Origin: Treponema sp.
GTDB taxonomy: Bacteria > Spirochaetota > Spirochaetia > Treponematales > Treponemataceae
Direction: 5' to 3'
Length of the DNA: 39,172 bases
Assembly: GCA_017617145.1 (NCBI GenBank)
Contig: JAFZWX010000227.1
Coordinates: 1 to 39,172, forward strand
Shown: piece after piece, positions 26,954 through 34,500 of the stretch
How the letters are laid out: the number at the start of each line of letters is the position of its first letter
How positions within the stretch are numbered: the stretch's first letter is position 1
Notes under the pieces: generated by a model
The model's database searches: none
Told to the model about the DNA's origin: nothing
What the model saw: the letters and a program-made list of their open reading frames with translations, nothing else
Position numbers and translations under genes: made by a program

Positions 26954-27990
26954 AAAAAACAAAAATCTTTTTTACAGGATTTTTAATCATTACATTTTTT
27001 TTAGAAACAATTTTAATTACTTCTTGTAAATCGGAACCTGAACCAAAACTTACAAAACCAATAGTAACACTTGCGTTGTCGGAAACATCTCCTCAAACAG
27101 AAATTATTATTTCGTGGACTCCATCTGACAATGCCCAAGCTTATTCTATTGAGAGGACAATGATTCGTGATTCTGTTACAGATACAAGATATTTTGAATG
27201 GCGCGAAACAGATGAGATTTGTTCTAAAGATGACAGTAAATTCTACCTGACAGATAATACCTGCGAAAGCGGAACTGAATATACATATGTTGTAACTGCG
27301 AGCGCCAGTTGGAATGATGTTTTTAATCGAAAAAGTTCTACAGAACATTCCGAAAAAAAATCGATTACAACTGCTGCAGATTCAAAAGTTCAACTTGTTT
27401 ATCCAAAAAATGTTAAAGTTGAACCGTCAGACAAAAAGCATAATGCACTTACAATATCGTGGGATGCTGTGGAAGGGGCAGCTGGTTATGAAGTTTGGTA
27501 TACAAATAGTTTTTGGATTCATTTCAACGAAGAGTTTAAAAAAGCTGGAACAACATCACAGACTTCTTTTACACAGGAACATCTTTATAACAAGTCTGAA
27601 TACACATTTATGATTAAAGCTGTAAACGGAGACCAATGCAGTTTATTTTCGGCAAAGGCTTCTGGAACAGTTCCGGCGGCAGATAACCTTACAATGGATA
27701 AAGCCTTGGTTCTTGAAAACGGCGTTACTGAGTATTTGTATTCTGATTCAGATTCGCTGTGGTTTAAATGCACTCCACAAAAATGTTTGCTGTTGTTTTC
27801 CGATTATGATTATCTTGATGAAATTTCATTATCAGTTTTTCTTGAGGATGGAACTATCGTAGATTCAGGCTTATCTTTAAGTAATTATGCAATGGAAAAA
27901 AATAAGCTGGATGTTTTTATTTCCGGAACTACTTATCTATTGAGAATTGTAAATGCAAACCGCTGTGGTTTTTCAATTTGCGTGGAGTAA
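26950..27990 (+). CDS. Fibronectin-III-domain lipoprotein, 346 residues
   Basis: A signal peptide ends in the lipobox ILITSC (Cys26), so the protein is probably a lipoprotein. Two fibronectin type III-like domains follow: one with IIISWTPSDNAQAYSIER and GTEYTYVVTASA, one with ALTISWDAVEGAAGYEVWY and SEYTFMIKAVNGD. The C-terminal about 100 residues (ADNLTMDKALVLENGVTEY onward) look like a small beta-sandwich of the pre-peptidase type. No enzyme motif is seen; a surface or periplasmic binding role is inferred. TAGGGGA precedes the ATG, and the start overlaps the preceding stop by four bases. Confidence 0.8.
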   Translation: MKKTKIFFTGFLIITFFLETILITSCKSEPEPKLTKPIVTLALSETSPQTEIIISWTPSDNAQAYSIERTMIRDSVTDTRYFEWRETDEICSKDDSKFYLTDNTCESGTEYTYVVTASASWNDVFNRKSSTEHSEKKSITTAADSKVQLVYPKNVKVEPSDKKHNALTISWDAVEGAAGYEVWYTNSFWIHFNEEFKKAGTTSQTSFTQEHLYNKSEYTFMIKAVNGDQCSLFSAKASGTVPAADNLTMDKALVLENGVTEYLYSDSDSLWFKCTPQKCLLLFSDYDYLDEISLSVFLEDGTIVDSGLSLSNYAMEKNKLDVFISGTTYLLRIVNANRCGFSICVE

Positions 27991-27993
27991 AAG

Positions 27994-28701
27994 ATGAACA
28001 GGAAAATTGGTTTATATAAAAAGCTTTATTCTTTTTCGATAGCAATTGTTTCACTCTTTTTTCTTAGCTGTGATTTTATTCCTGGTTTTGCAAGCAGATT
28101 GGATACTCCTCAAGAACTCGAGGTGTCTTCAGTAACTTCGGATAGTGCTGTTGTTTCCTGGTCTGCTGTAAAAAACGCTGTTTATTATGATGTAATGTGG
28201 CAGAGAAAAAATGAAGAGGTTTGGCAAAATGAAATAACTATTTCAACTTCTATACAACTTAATGACCTTTATTATTCACAGGAATATACTGTGCAGGTTG
28301 CAGCGATGCCGGAAAATGATTCACAAAAATATGTTATAAGTGAATATGCAAAAACAAATTTTACTACGCTTGAAGATATTCCGCCACAGGGGCAGTTAGC
28401 ACGTCCTAACAATATACAAGCTGTGTTTAACGAAGATGAATCTGCCATAACTATTTCGTGGGATGCAGTTGCCGAAGCCACTTATTATGATATAGATATC
28501 GAAGGTTATGAAACATATATGCCAGGTGTAGTTTTCAAAACACGTAAAACTGTGGCCGCTAGTAAGACTCAACTTATTTATACAGATAAAATGTCGGGGA
28601 CTAGAATCATTATAAAAGTGGCCGCCCGTAATTCTGATTTTTCGGATTCCTGCCGTTGGTCAAAAGAAGTGTGTCTTGACAAACTTGCTCTAACTCATTA
28701 A
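27994..28701 (+). CDS. Fibronectin-III-domain lipoprotein, 235 residues
   Basis: A signal peptide ends in LFFLSC (Cys26), a good lipobox. Two fibronectin III-like domains follow, with the repeated core SAVVSWSAVKNAVYYDVMW and ITISWDAVAEATYYDIDI. It is a shorter paralogue in style of the preceding lipoprotein, three bases downstream of it, so the two are likely co-expressed and possibly interact. The 3' end carries the -35 box of the aroF promoter (28676-28681) inside the coding region. Confidence 0.8.
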   Translation: MNRKIGLYKKLYSFSIAIVSLFFLSCDFIPGFASRLDTPQELEVSSVTSDSAVVSWSAVKNAVYYDVMWQRKNEEVWQNEITISTSIQLNDLYYSQEYTVQVAAMPENDSQKYVISEYAKTNFTTLEDIPPQGQLARPNNIQAVFNEDESAITISWDAVAEATYYDIDIEGYETYMPGVVFKTRKTVAASKTQLIYTDKMSGTRIIIKVAARNSDFSDSCRWSKEVCLDKLALTH

Positions 28702-28704
28702 ATT
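28676..28704 (+). promoter_or_regulatory. Promoter of the aromatic amino-acid operon
   Basis: A perfect TTGACA (28676-28681), a 17-base spacer and TAAATT (28699-28704). The transcript would begin around 28711, about 17 bases before the leader-peptide start. The -35 box lies within the last codons of the upstream lipoprotein gene. Confidence 0.65.
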
Positions 28705-28727
28705 AATTTTATCTTTTGGAGAACAAA

Positions 28728-28799
28728 TTGAAAGGTAACTTTTATTACAGCGCATATTATTATTACTCTTATTATGCTTCACGCAAGGGCAGTAAGTAA
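28728..28799 (+). CDS. Tyrosine-rich leader peptide of the aro operon attenuator
   Basis: A 23-codon open frame starts with TTG at 28728, with GGAG six bases upstream, and stops with TAA at 28797. Eight of 23 codons are tyrosine, in runs YY, YYYY and YY (28743-28775), with one Phe just before; the tail is Ala-Ser-Arg-Lys-Gly-Ser-Lys. It lies between a promoter and an intrinsic terminator, directly ahead of DAHP synthase and prephenate dehydrogenase genes. By analogy with the his, phe and trp leaders of enterobacteria, ribosome stalling at the Tyr codons when charged tRNA-Tyr is scarce should favour the antiterminator (28794-28806 with 28840-28852). The start codon is unusual but the ribosome binding site supports it. 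Confidence 0.88.
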   Translation: MKGNFYYSAYYYYSYYASRKGSK

Positions 28800-28852
28800 T
28801 TTGTGCAATAAATGTTACTAAACATTGAATAGAACAACCGCACGGATTACTT
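28794..28852 (+). promoter_or_regulatory. Antiterminator pairing of the aro attenuator
   Basis: Bases 28794-28806 (AAGTAATTTGTGC) can pair with 28840-28852 in 13 consecutive pairs, eleven Watson-Crick and two G-U, with a 33-nt loop. The first strand spans the leader stop codon; the second takes most of the terminator's 5' arm and loop. A28842, the single mismatch in the terminator stem, pairs normally here. A terminating ribosome would mask 28794-28800, while one stalled on the Tyr codons would leave it free. AGTAAT (28795-28800) can also pair with ATTACT inside the Tyr codons (28762-28767), a candidate pause hairpin. Confidence 0.8.
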
Positions 28853-28869
28853 CCGCGCGGTTTTTTTTT
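28836..28869 (+). terminator. Intrinsic terminator of the aro attenuator
   Basis: AACCGCACGGA (28836-28846) pairs with TCCGCGCGGTT (28852-28862), ten pairs with one A-C mismatch, around a five-base loop. It is followed by an uninterrupted run of nine T (28861-28869). It ends 24 bases before the aroF start. Confidence 0.93.
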
Positions 28870-28893
28870 GGGCGTGGCGCCCTTGGAGGAATT

Positions 28894-29892
28894 ATGATAG
28901 CAGTATTAAAAGCAGGTGCAACTCACGAGCAGATTGACAATCTTATTGAATGGTTCAAGGAGCAGGGACTCAAGGTTCATCTTTCGGAAGGTGATTATAA
29001 AACCATTGTAGGTTTGATTGGTGATACTACAAAGATTGATATTGACCTGCTTAAGGGTTTGGATATTATTGAATCAGTTACACGCATTACTGAGCCGTTT
29101 AAAAAGGCAAACAGAAAGTTTCACCCTGAAGATACTATTGTTGATGTCAGCGGTGTAAAAATTGGCGGCGGAAACTTTGCTTTTATTGCAGGTCCTTGTT
29201 CTGTAGAAAGTCGTGATCAGATTATTGAAGTTGCGCAGGCTGTTAAGGCAAGTGGTGCAAAGCTGCTTCGTGGCGGTGCATTCAAACCTAGAACAAGTCC
29301 GTATGATTTTCAGGGACTTAAAGCAGAAGGTCTGGAATTGCTGCTTGAGGCAAAGAAGGCAACAGGCATGCCGATTGTTACAGAAATCATGAGCCCTGCC
29401 CATATTCCTCTTTTTGAAAATGTAGATTTAATTCAGGTTGGCGCACGCAACATGCAGAACTTTGAGCTGCTCAAGGAGTTAGGTAAGCTTAACAAACCAA
29501 TCCTTCTTAAGCGCGGACTTGCCAACACAATGAAAGAATTTTTGATGAGTGCCGAATACATCATGGCCGGCGGAAACGAAAACGTTATTTTGTGTGAACG
29601 CGGAATCCGAACTTACGAAACTTATACCCGTAATACGCTGGATCTGTCTGCGGTTCCTATGCTTCATGAACTTACACATCTTCCTATTATTGTTGACCCT
29701 TCTCATGCAACTGGAATTGCCCGCATGGTTAAGCCTATGGCAATGGCCGCTGCTGCCTGTGGTGCTGACGGAATTATGATTGAAGTTCATAACAATCCGC
29801 AGAAGGCTTTGTGCGATGGAGCTCAGTCTCTTACCCCTGAACAGTTTGATGATGTTGCAAAACGTGTAATGAAGATTCGCGAGGTGATTTAA
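28894..29892 (+). CDS. aroF: 3-deoxy-7-phosphoheptulonate (DAHP) synthase
   Basis: Condenses phosphoenolpyruvate with erythrose 4-phosphate, the first step of the shikimate pathway. The ATG at 28894 follows GGAGGA; upstream in-frame codons run through the terminator and are not used. The 332-residue protein has an N-terminal ferredoxin-like regulatory domain (about 1-75, MIAVLKAGATHEQID) and a class-I-beta catalytic barrel: AGPCSVES, RGGAFKPRTSPYDFQG, GARNMQN, KRG, ERGIRTYE, DPSHATG, MIEVHNNP and LCDGAQSL. These include the metal-ligand Cys, His, Glu and Asp. In related enzymes the N-terminal domain gives tyrosine or phenylalanine feedback inhibition. Transcription is controlled by the Tyr-codon attenuator directly upstream. 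Confidence 0.96.
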   Translation: MIAVLKAGATHEQIDNLIEWFKEQGLKVHLSEGDYKTIVGLIGDTTKIDIDLLKGLDIIESVTRITEPFKKANRKFHPEDTIVDVSGVKIGGGNFAFIAGPCSVESRDQIIEVAQAVKASGAKLLRGGAFKPRTSPYDFQGLKAEGLELLLEAKKATGMPIVTEIMSPAHIPLFENVDLIQVGARNMQNFELLKELGKLNKPILLKRGLANTMKEFLMSAEYIMAGGNENVILCERGIRTYETYTRNTLDLSAVPMLHELTHLPIIVDPSHATGIARMVKPMAMAAAACGADGIMIEVHNNPQKALCDGAQSLTPEQFDDVAKRVMKIREVI

Positions 29893-30741
29893 GTGAGTGA
29901 TGCAAAAATGAAAACTGTTGGCGTTGTTGGTCTTGGACTTATTGGTGCTTCGTTTGCAAAGGCTTTTAAAGAAGCCGGTCACAAGGTACTTGCTTATGAC
30001 AAAGATTCGTCTGCCATTTTGATGGGAAAAATTGCAGGCTTTGTTGATGGTGAGCTAACTTCTGAAAATCTTAAGAGCTGCGGTGTTGTTTTGATTTGTA
30101 TTTATCCGCAGGGAACAATTGATTATGTAAAAGCCAATGCGGCCAATTTTGCAAAGAATACGCTTATAATGGATACCGGTGGAATTAAGCGTGTTGTGTG
30201 CAAAGAATGTTTTAAGATTGCTGCAAAGAGTGATTTTATTTTTGTTGGAACACACCCTATGGCAGGAAATAAATATTCGGGACTCAAGCATTCAAGAGCA
30301 TCGCTTTTTAAGGGCGCTCCGCTTGTAATTGTACCTCCGACTTTTGATGACATGAAGCTGATTGACCGTGTAAAAGAAGCAATGGCTCCTGCAGAGTTTG
30401 GAAGCTTTATGCTTTCGCACGCCGACAAGCACGACAAGATGATTGCCTTTACTTCGCAGATGGCACATGTTGTTTCAAACGCTTATGTAAAAAGTCCAAC
30501 GGCAAATGAACACCACGGTTTTTCTGCCGGCAGCTACAAAGATCTTACCCGAGTTGCCTGGCTCAACGCACCAATGTGGGCCGAACTTTTTATGGAAAAC
30601 AAGGATAATCTTGTAAATGAAATTGACAGTTTGATAAAAGAACTGACAAAATATAAAAAAGCTATGGTTGATGATGACCAGGAAAAATTGCAGAAACTGC
30701 TTGAAGAAGGTAGTCAGCGCAAAGCAGAGCTTGATGGGTAA
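29893..30741 (+). CDS. tyrA: Prephenate dehydrogenase
   Basis: Oxidatively decarboxylates prephenate to 4-hydroxyphenylpyruvate, the tyrosine-specific step. The start is the GTG at 29893, abutting the aroF stop, with GAGGTGAT about five bases upstream. 282 residues: the Rossmann motif GVVGLGLIGAS (9-19), an Asp after the second strand (AYDKD) that usually signals NAD+ preference, the catalytic-region GTHPMAG, and SHADKHDKMIAFTSQMAHVV. No ACT or chorismate mutase domain is attached; the mutase is fused to AroC four genes later in the operon. The C-terminal helix is charged. Its presence as second gene explains why the attenuator reads tyrosine. Confidence 0.94.
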   Translation: MSDAKMKTVGVVGLGLIGASFAKAFKEAGHKVLAYDKDSSAILMGKIAGFVDGELTSENLKSCGVVLICIYPQGTIDYVKANAANFAKNTLIMDTGGIKRVVCKECFKIAAKSDFIFVGTHPMAGNKYSGLKHSRASLFKGAPLVIVPPTFDDMKLIDRVKEAMAPAEFGSFMLSHADKHDKMIAFTSQMAHVVSNAYVKSPTANEHHGFSAGSYKDLTRVAWLNAPMWAELFMENKDNLVNEIDSLIKELTKYKKAMVDDDQEKLQKLLEEGSQRKAELDG

Positions 30742-30745
30742 AAGA

Positions 30746-30831
30746 GATTCCCGGGTCAAGCCCGGGAATGACAAAGTGTTTTGCTGAGAAAAACAAAGTT
30801 TGTCATTGTCGGGCTTGACCCGACAATCCCG
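30746..30831. repeat. Inverted pair of hairpin repeats between tyrA and aroB
   Basis: Two related units face each other. Unit 1 (30746-30777) contains ATTCCCGGG-TCAAG-CCCGGGAAT; unit 2 (30795-30831) contains ATTGTCGGG-CTTGA-CCCGACAAT. Each is a perfect 9-bp stem with a 5-base loop. Comparing unit 1 with the reverse complement of unit 2, two stem positions differ and both differences are compensated on the other arm. The units can also pair with each other into a longer stem. There is no T-tract, so simple termination is unlikely; mRNA processing or stability is possible. Confidence 0.85.
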
Positions 30832-30851
30832 AATTAAAAAGAATTGTATTT

Positions 30852-31877
30852 ATGGAACGAATAACAGTAAAAGTAAAAAATCAATATAACGTTCTCGTAG
30901 GAAGTGGCTTACTTAGTCAGAGCGGTGAACTTATCCGAGGGGTGGATTCCCGCATTCAAAAATTATTCGTGGTAAGCGATTCAAACGTTGCTCCTTTGTA
31001 CTTGGAAAAATTACGAGATGTTTTGCAGTCTGCCGGTTTTGAAGTTTTCAGTTTTGTTTTTGCAGCAGGCGAGCAAAGTAAAAATCTTGAAACAGTTGGT
31101 CAGATTTTGGGTCAGCTTGCACAAAACGCCTTTACCCGAACCGATGCTCTTGTTGCCTTGGGCGGTGGAGTTACCACAGACATTGCAGGTTTTGCTGCTT
31201 CCATTTTTTTGCGTGGAATAAAAGTTTTTCAGATTCCAACTTCGCTGCTTGCACAGGTTGATGCTTCTGTTGGCGGAAAGACCGGTGTTGATTTACCTCA
31301 GGGAAAAAATCTTGTTGGTGCTTTCTGGCAGCCTTCTCTTGTAATTATTGATACTTCGTTGCTTGCAAGTCTAAGTGATGTTTTGTTTATGGAAGGAATG
31401 GCAGAGGTAATTAAGTATGCGTTTATCTGCGATAAAAATCTTTTTGAAAAATTGCAGCATAAGGTGAGCAAAAGTTCGCCCGAGCTGGAAAGTGTTGTTG
31501 CAAGATGTGTTCAAATAAAAGCCGACATTGTCAGCCAGGACGAACACGATAACGGCTTACGTCAGCTTTTGAACTTTGGTCATACAATTGGTCATGTAAT
31601 CGAAGCCCGCAGTAACTTTAAAGTTTCGCACGGATTTGCTGTCGCCAAGGGAATGGAAAGAATATGCCGAAAGAGTGATATTCATGATGACCTTGTGTCG
31701 CTTTTGAAATTGTACGACTTGCCTTGCGATGACGACATTTCTGCCGACCAGATAATTCAGGGAGTAATGAACGACAAGAAAAAACGCGGTGGAAATATAA
31801 CGATTGCGTATGTTGCAAAAATCGGTTCAGGCGAACTTCGCACAATGGATTTGCAGGAGTTCAAAAATTATCTATGA
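30852..31877 (+). CDS. aroB: 3-dehydroquinate synthase
   Basis: Converts DAHP to 3-dehydroquinate with bound NAD+ and a divalent metal. 341 residues, near the family's usual 340-370. Key segments: VVSDSNVAPLY, GGGVTTDIAGFAASIFLRG (NAD-binding glycine run), IPTSLLAQVDASVGGKTGVD, KNLVGAFWQP, EGMAEVIKYAFI, and the metal-ligand region LNFGHTIGHVIE with SHGFAVAKGM. All expected motifs are present. The ribosome binding site is weak (AAAAAGAA). The last codons overlap the aroA start (ATGA), indicating coupling. The hairpin-repeat pair just upstream separates it from tyrA. Confidence 0.96.
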   Translation: MERITVKVKNQYNVLVGSGLLSQSGELIRGVDSRIQKLFVVSDSNVAPLYLEKLRDVLQSAGFEVFSFVFAAGEQSKNLETVGQILGQLAQNAFTRTDALVALGGGVTTDIAGFAASIFLRGIKVFQIPTSLLAQVDASVGGKTGVDLPQGKNLVGAFWQPSLVIIDTSLLASLSDVLFMEGMAEVIKYAFICDKNLFEKLQHKVSKSSPELESVVARCVQIKADIVSQDEHDNGLRQLLNFGHTIGHVIEARSNFKVSHGFAVAKGMERICRKSDIHDDLVSLLKLYDLPCDDDISADQIIQGVMNDKKKRGGNITIAYVAKIGSGELRTMDLQEFKNYL

Positions 31878-33097
31878 ATTACAAAATAGAAATTCCCAGC
31901 CTTAAGTTAGATTTTACAGTTCCTCCTTCAAAGTCCGTTGTGCACAGAAATCTGATTGTTCAGTTTTTGCGCGCGGTATTGGACGGACAACTTAATAAAA
32001 CAAAGGCATTTTTTTGGGAGCCTGAGCAGACAGATAATGATGATATTCTTGCAACCCGTGCCTGTCTTAAAGCCTTGTACGAAGGCTCTCAAAATGATGA
32101 AGAAATAATTTACATGCCTTGCAACGAAAGTGGTTCAACACTACGTTTTATGATCAGTGTGGGTGCGGCATTTTTGAATTATATGGGTCTTGCACAAAAA
32201 AAGAAGCTCGTGTTTTTACCCAAAGGCCGCTTGATTGAACGCCCGCTTGAACAGCTTATTGTATGTCTTGCAAAACGCGGGGTAGATGTTGTAGTTGATA
32301 GGGCAGCCGGAACAGTTACAGTTAGCGGTGTGCTTACTCCTGGATGTTTCGAAATTGAAGGAAATGTTTCATCGCAATATATTTCGGGACTTTTGATGGC
32401 ACAGATTGTTTTGCCGGGATTTTCTGTAGAGCTTAAGGGCGAGCTTGAATCAAAGGGGTATGTTGAATTAACAAAACGTGTTGTTGAAGAAAATGGAATA
32501 CCAAATGAAGGCGACTGGTCCAGCGCAGCCTTCCTGTTGTGTCTTGGAGCCCTTACCCCAAACAGCCAGATCATCTTACACGGCTTGAACAAATCCTCCG
32601 CCCAAAAAGACAAAATCATTTTGGAAATTTTAGAGCAGCTTGGAATACACGCAATCTGGAACGACGATACAGTTTCTTTAAAATCAGAGCATTCTGAAGC
32701 TCCTGCAACACTAGAGCTTGATGCCACCGATTATCCCGACATTGTTCCTTACATCGCAATTGTTGCTGCTGCGTTTACAAAAGAAACAAAAATCAAAAAT
32801 ATCAGCCGACTTCATTTTAAGGAATGCGACAGGGTAGAGGCAATAATTCAAGCCTTGGCCGCTGTTGGGGTTAGCGCAGTTGAAAAGGACAGCATACTCA
32901 TAATTCAAAATCAGAATTTCCAGAACAAAAAATCAGACGAAGCAATAGAAATAAAAACCTTTAGCGACCACCGCATTGCAATGACAGCAGCCCTTGTAGC
33001 CGCATGGACAGGCCGCCCGGTTTTGATAGATAATAAAGAATGCGTAAATAAATCCTTCCCGGGATTGTGGGAGATAATTGAAAATGCAAAACTATAA
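31874..33097 (+). CDS. aroA: 3-phosphoshikimate 1-carboxyvinyltransferase (EPSP synthase)
   Basis: Transfers the enolpyruvyl group of phosphoenolpyruvate to shikimate 3-phosphate. 407 residues. Recognisable sites: VPPSKSVVHRN, ESGSTLRFM, PKGRLIERP, SSQYISGLLMAQ, the ESKGY helix start, GDWSSAAFLL, TDYPDIVP (catalytic Asp), FKECDRVEAI and SDHRIAMTAAL. Between ESKGY and EGDWSSAAF only about 17 residues are present, where the E. coli enzyme as I recall it has about 24 more. The N-terminal part has a compensating insertion near AVLDGQLNKTKAFFWEPEQ. All listed active-site motifs survive, so it is probably functional. It overlaps aroB by ATGA and aroC by 14 bases. Confidence 0.94.
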   Translation: MNYKIEIPSLKLDFTVPPSKSVVHRNLIVQFLRAVLDGQLNKTKAFFWEPEQTDNDDILATRACLKALYEGSQNDEEIIYMPCNESGSTLRFMISVGAAFLNYMGLAQKKKLVFLPKGRLIERPLEQLIVCLAKRGVDVVVDRAAGTVTVSGVLTPGCFEIEGNVSSQYISGLLMAQIVLPGFSVELKGELESKGYVELTKRVVEENGIPNEGDWSSAAFLLCLGALTPNSQIILHGLNKSSAQKDKIILEILEQLGIHAIWNDDTVSLKSEHSEAPATLELDATDYPDIVPYIAIVAAAFTKETKIKNISRLHFKECDRVEAIIQALAAVGVSAVEKDSILIIQNQNFQNKKSDEAIEIKTFSDHRIAMTAALVAAWTGRPVLIDNKECVNKSFPGLWEIIENAKL

Positions 33098-34490
33098 TTG
33101 GTTTACCGGCAACAAAATAAAACTCGGAATCTACGGCGAATCTCACAGCCCAAGCATTGGTGTTTGCCTTGAAGGTCTGGACTACGACAAACTGGACACC
33201 ACAGCCCTTTCCGCATTTATGAAGCGACGCGCCCCTGGTCAGAATGCCTGGTCTACTCCACGCAAGGAAGAAGACGCTGTTGTTGTTGATGTACTTCAAA
33301 AAGGTTTATTCAAAGCGCATATTGATAACACAAATATCAAACCACATGACTACAGTAATCTTCTTATAACTCCACGTCCAGGTCACGCAGATTTTACGGC
33401 ACGACTTAAATATAGTGAGGATTTTAAATCTTCCGGCGGAGGTGCTTTTTCGGGAAGACTTACAGCTCCTTTGTGCATTGCAGGTTTTTTAGCAAAATCA
33501 TTTCTTGAAGAAAAAAGCATAAAAATTTTTGCGCATATAAAATCAATTGCCGGTGTAAAGGATGATGTCTACAATTTTGATAACCGCACAAACGAAGATG
33601 ATTTTTTAAATAAGCTTGAAGAAGTTTCAAAAAAAGAATTCCCGGTAATTGATGACAAAGCCGGCGAACAGATGAAAGAAAAAATTGCCCAGGCAAGAGA
33701 AAAGGGAGACTCTGTTGGCGGAACAATTGAAGTTGTAATTCAAGGCATGCCAGGCGGAATTGGCGGCCCGATTTTTGAAGGCATAGAAGCCAGAATCGCT
33801 GAGCTTTGTTTTGCTGTTCCAGCCTGTAAAGGCGTCGAATTTGGAAATGGATTTGAGGCAGCAGAATTAACAGGGTCAACGAATAATGATTGTTTCAACT
33901 TCGAAGGGCCGCAACTAAAATTGCAGACCAACCGCTGCGGCGGCATTCTTGGCGGCATAAGTGTTGGCGGAACCGTAGCTCCAATTGTTTTTGATGTAGC
34001 CGTAAAACCAACCCCAACAATTTCTAAAGAACAGGCAACCGTAAATCTTGAAACAAAAGAAAACACAACGATAACAGTAGGCGGCCGTCACGACCCATGC
34101 ATTGTTCCAAGAGCAGTGCCAGTGTATGAAGCAGTGGCTGCGCTGGCTCTGGCGGATGAAATGCTTTCTAATACGACCCTGAAATCAGCGGTTGCTGAGC
34201 CTGTCGAAGCACAGGGACCGCGGTTAGATCAAGAAGATCTTGCTTCTCTTCGCACACAAATAGACCAGGCCGATGAACAGCTTCTTGCAGCTCTTGCAAA
34301 ACGAATGGAAGTAGCAGAAAAAATTGGGTTATTAAAAAAGCAGGAAGGAAAGCCTGTTTTGGACACTTCACGCGAAGCACAAAAACTTGAATCCATTTAC
34401 GAAAAAACAGACGAGCGTACAAAGCCTTACATAAAGGATATTTATAAAAAATTGTTTGAAGCATCTAGGGATTTTCAAAATAAGTTGTAG
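33084..34490 (+). CDS. aroC: Chorismate synthase fused to AroQ-type chorismate mutase
   Basis: 468 residues from the ATG at 33084; GGGAG lies ten bases upstream, and an in-frame TTG at 33078 is less likely. Residues 1 to about 365 are chorismate synthase, an FMN-dependent enzyme that makes chorismate from EPSP: GIYGESHSPSIGV, RRAPGQN, PRPGHADF, GGGAFSGRLTAP, GDSVGGTIE, TNRCGGILGGISVG and GGRHDPCIVPRAVPV. Residues about 382-468 are a type-II (all-helical) chorismate mutase: LRTQIDQADEQLLAALAKRMEVAEKIGLLKK, then a DTSREAQKLE helix, with the usual basic residues. It thus catalyses two consecutive steps, EPSP to prephenate. The linker (about 369-380) is encoded by a short dispersed repeat at 34189-34220. 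Confidence 0.94.
   Translation: MQNYNWFTGNKIKLGIYGESHSPSIGVCLEGLDYDKLDTTALSAFMKRRAPGQNAWSTPRKEEDAVVVDVLQKGLFKAHIDNTNIKPHDYSNLLITPRPGHADFTARLKYSEDFKSSGGGAFSGRLTAPLCIAGFLAKSFLEEKSIKIFAHIKSIAGVKDDVYNFDNRTNEDDFLNKLEEVSKKEFPVIDDKAGEQMKEKIAQAREKGDSVGGTIEVVIQGMPGGIGGPIFEGIEARIAELCFAVPACKGVEFGNGFEAAELTGSTNNDCFNFEGPQLKLQTNRCGGILGGISVGGTVAPIVFDVAVKPTPTISKEQATVNLETKENTTITVGGRHDPCIVPRAVPVYEAVAALALADEMLSNTTLKSAVAEPVEAQGPRLDQEDLASLRTQIDQADEQLLAALAKRMEVAEKIGLLKKQEGKPVLDTSREAQKLESIYEKTDERTKPYIKDIYKKLFEASRDFQNKL
34189..34220 (+). repeat. Short GTCGAA-type dispersed repeat encoding the AroC-mutase linker
   Basis: CGGTTGCTGAGCCTGTCGAA followed by GCACAGGGACCG. The reverse complement contains CTTCGACAGGCTCAGCAACCG, which matches 18 of 21 bases of the repeat at 35203-35223. 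In both genes it ends CAGGGACCG in the same frame, encoding Ala-Gln-Gly-Pro. I recall similar short repeats being scattered in many bacterial genomes. Confidence 0.7.
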
Positions 34491-34500
34491 GTAGCATAAG

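Noticed and set aside
28825..28893. A longer aroF start upstream of 28894
   Set aside because: These codons run through the terminator stem and T-tract. The ATG at 28894 has GGAGGA and matches the family N-terminus.
28702..28893. T-box riboswitch ahead of aroF
   Set aside because: No T-box consensus or stem I was found, and a translatable Tyr-rich leader with its own ribosome binding site explains the region better.
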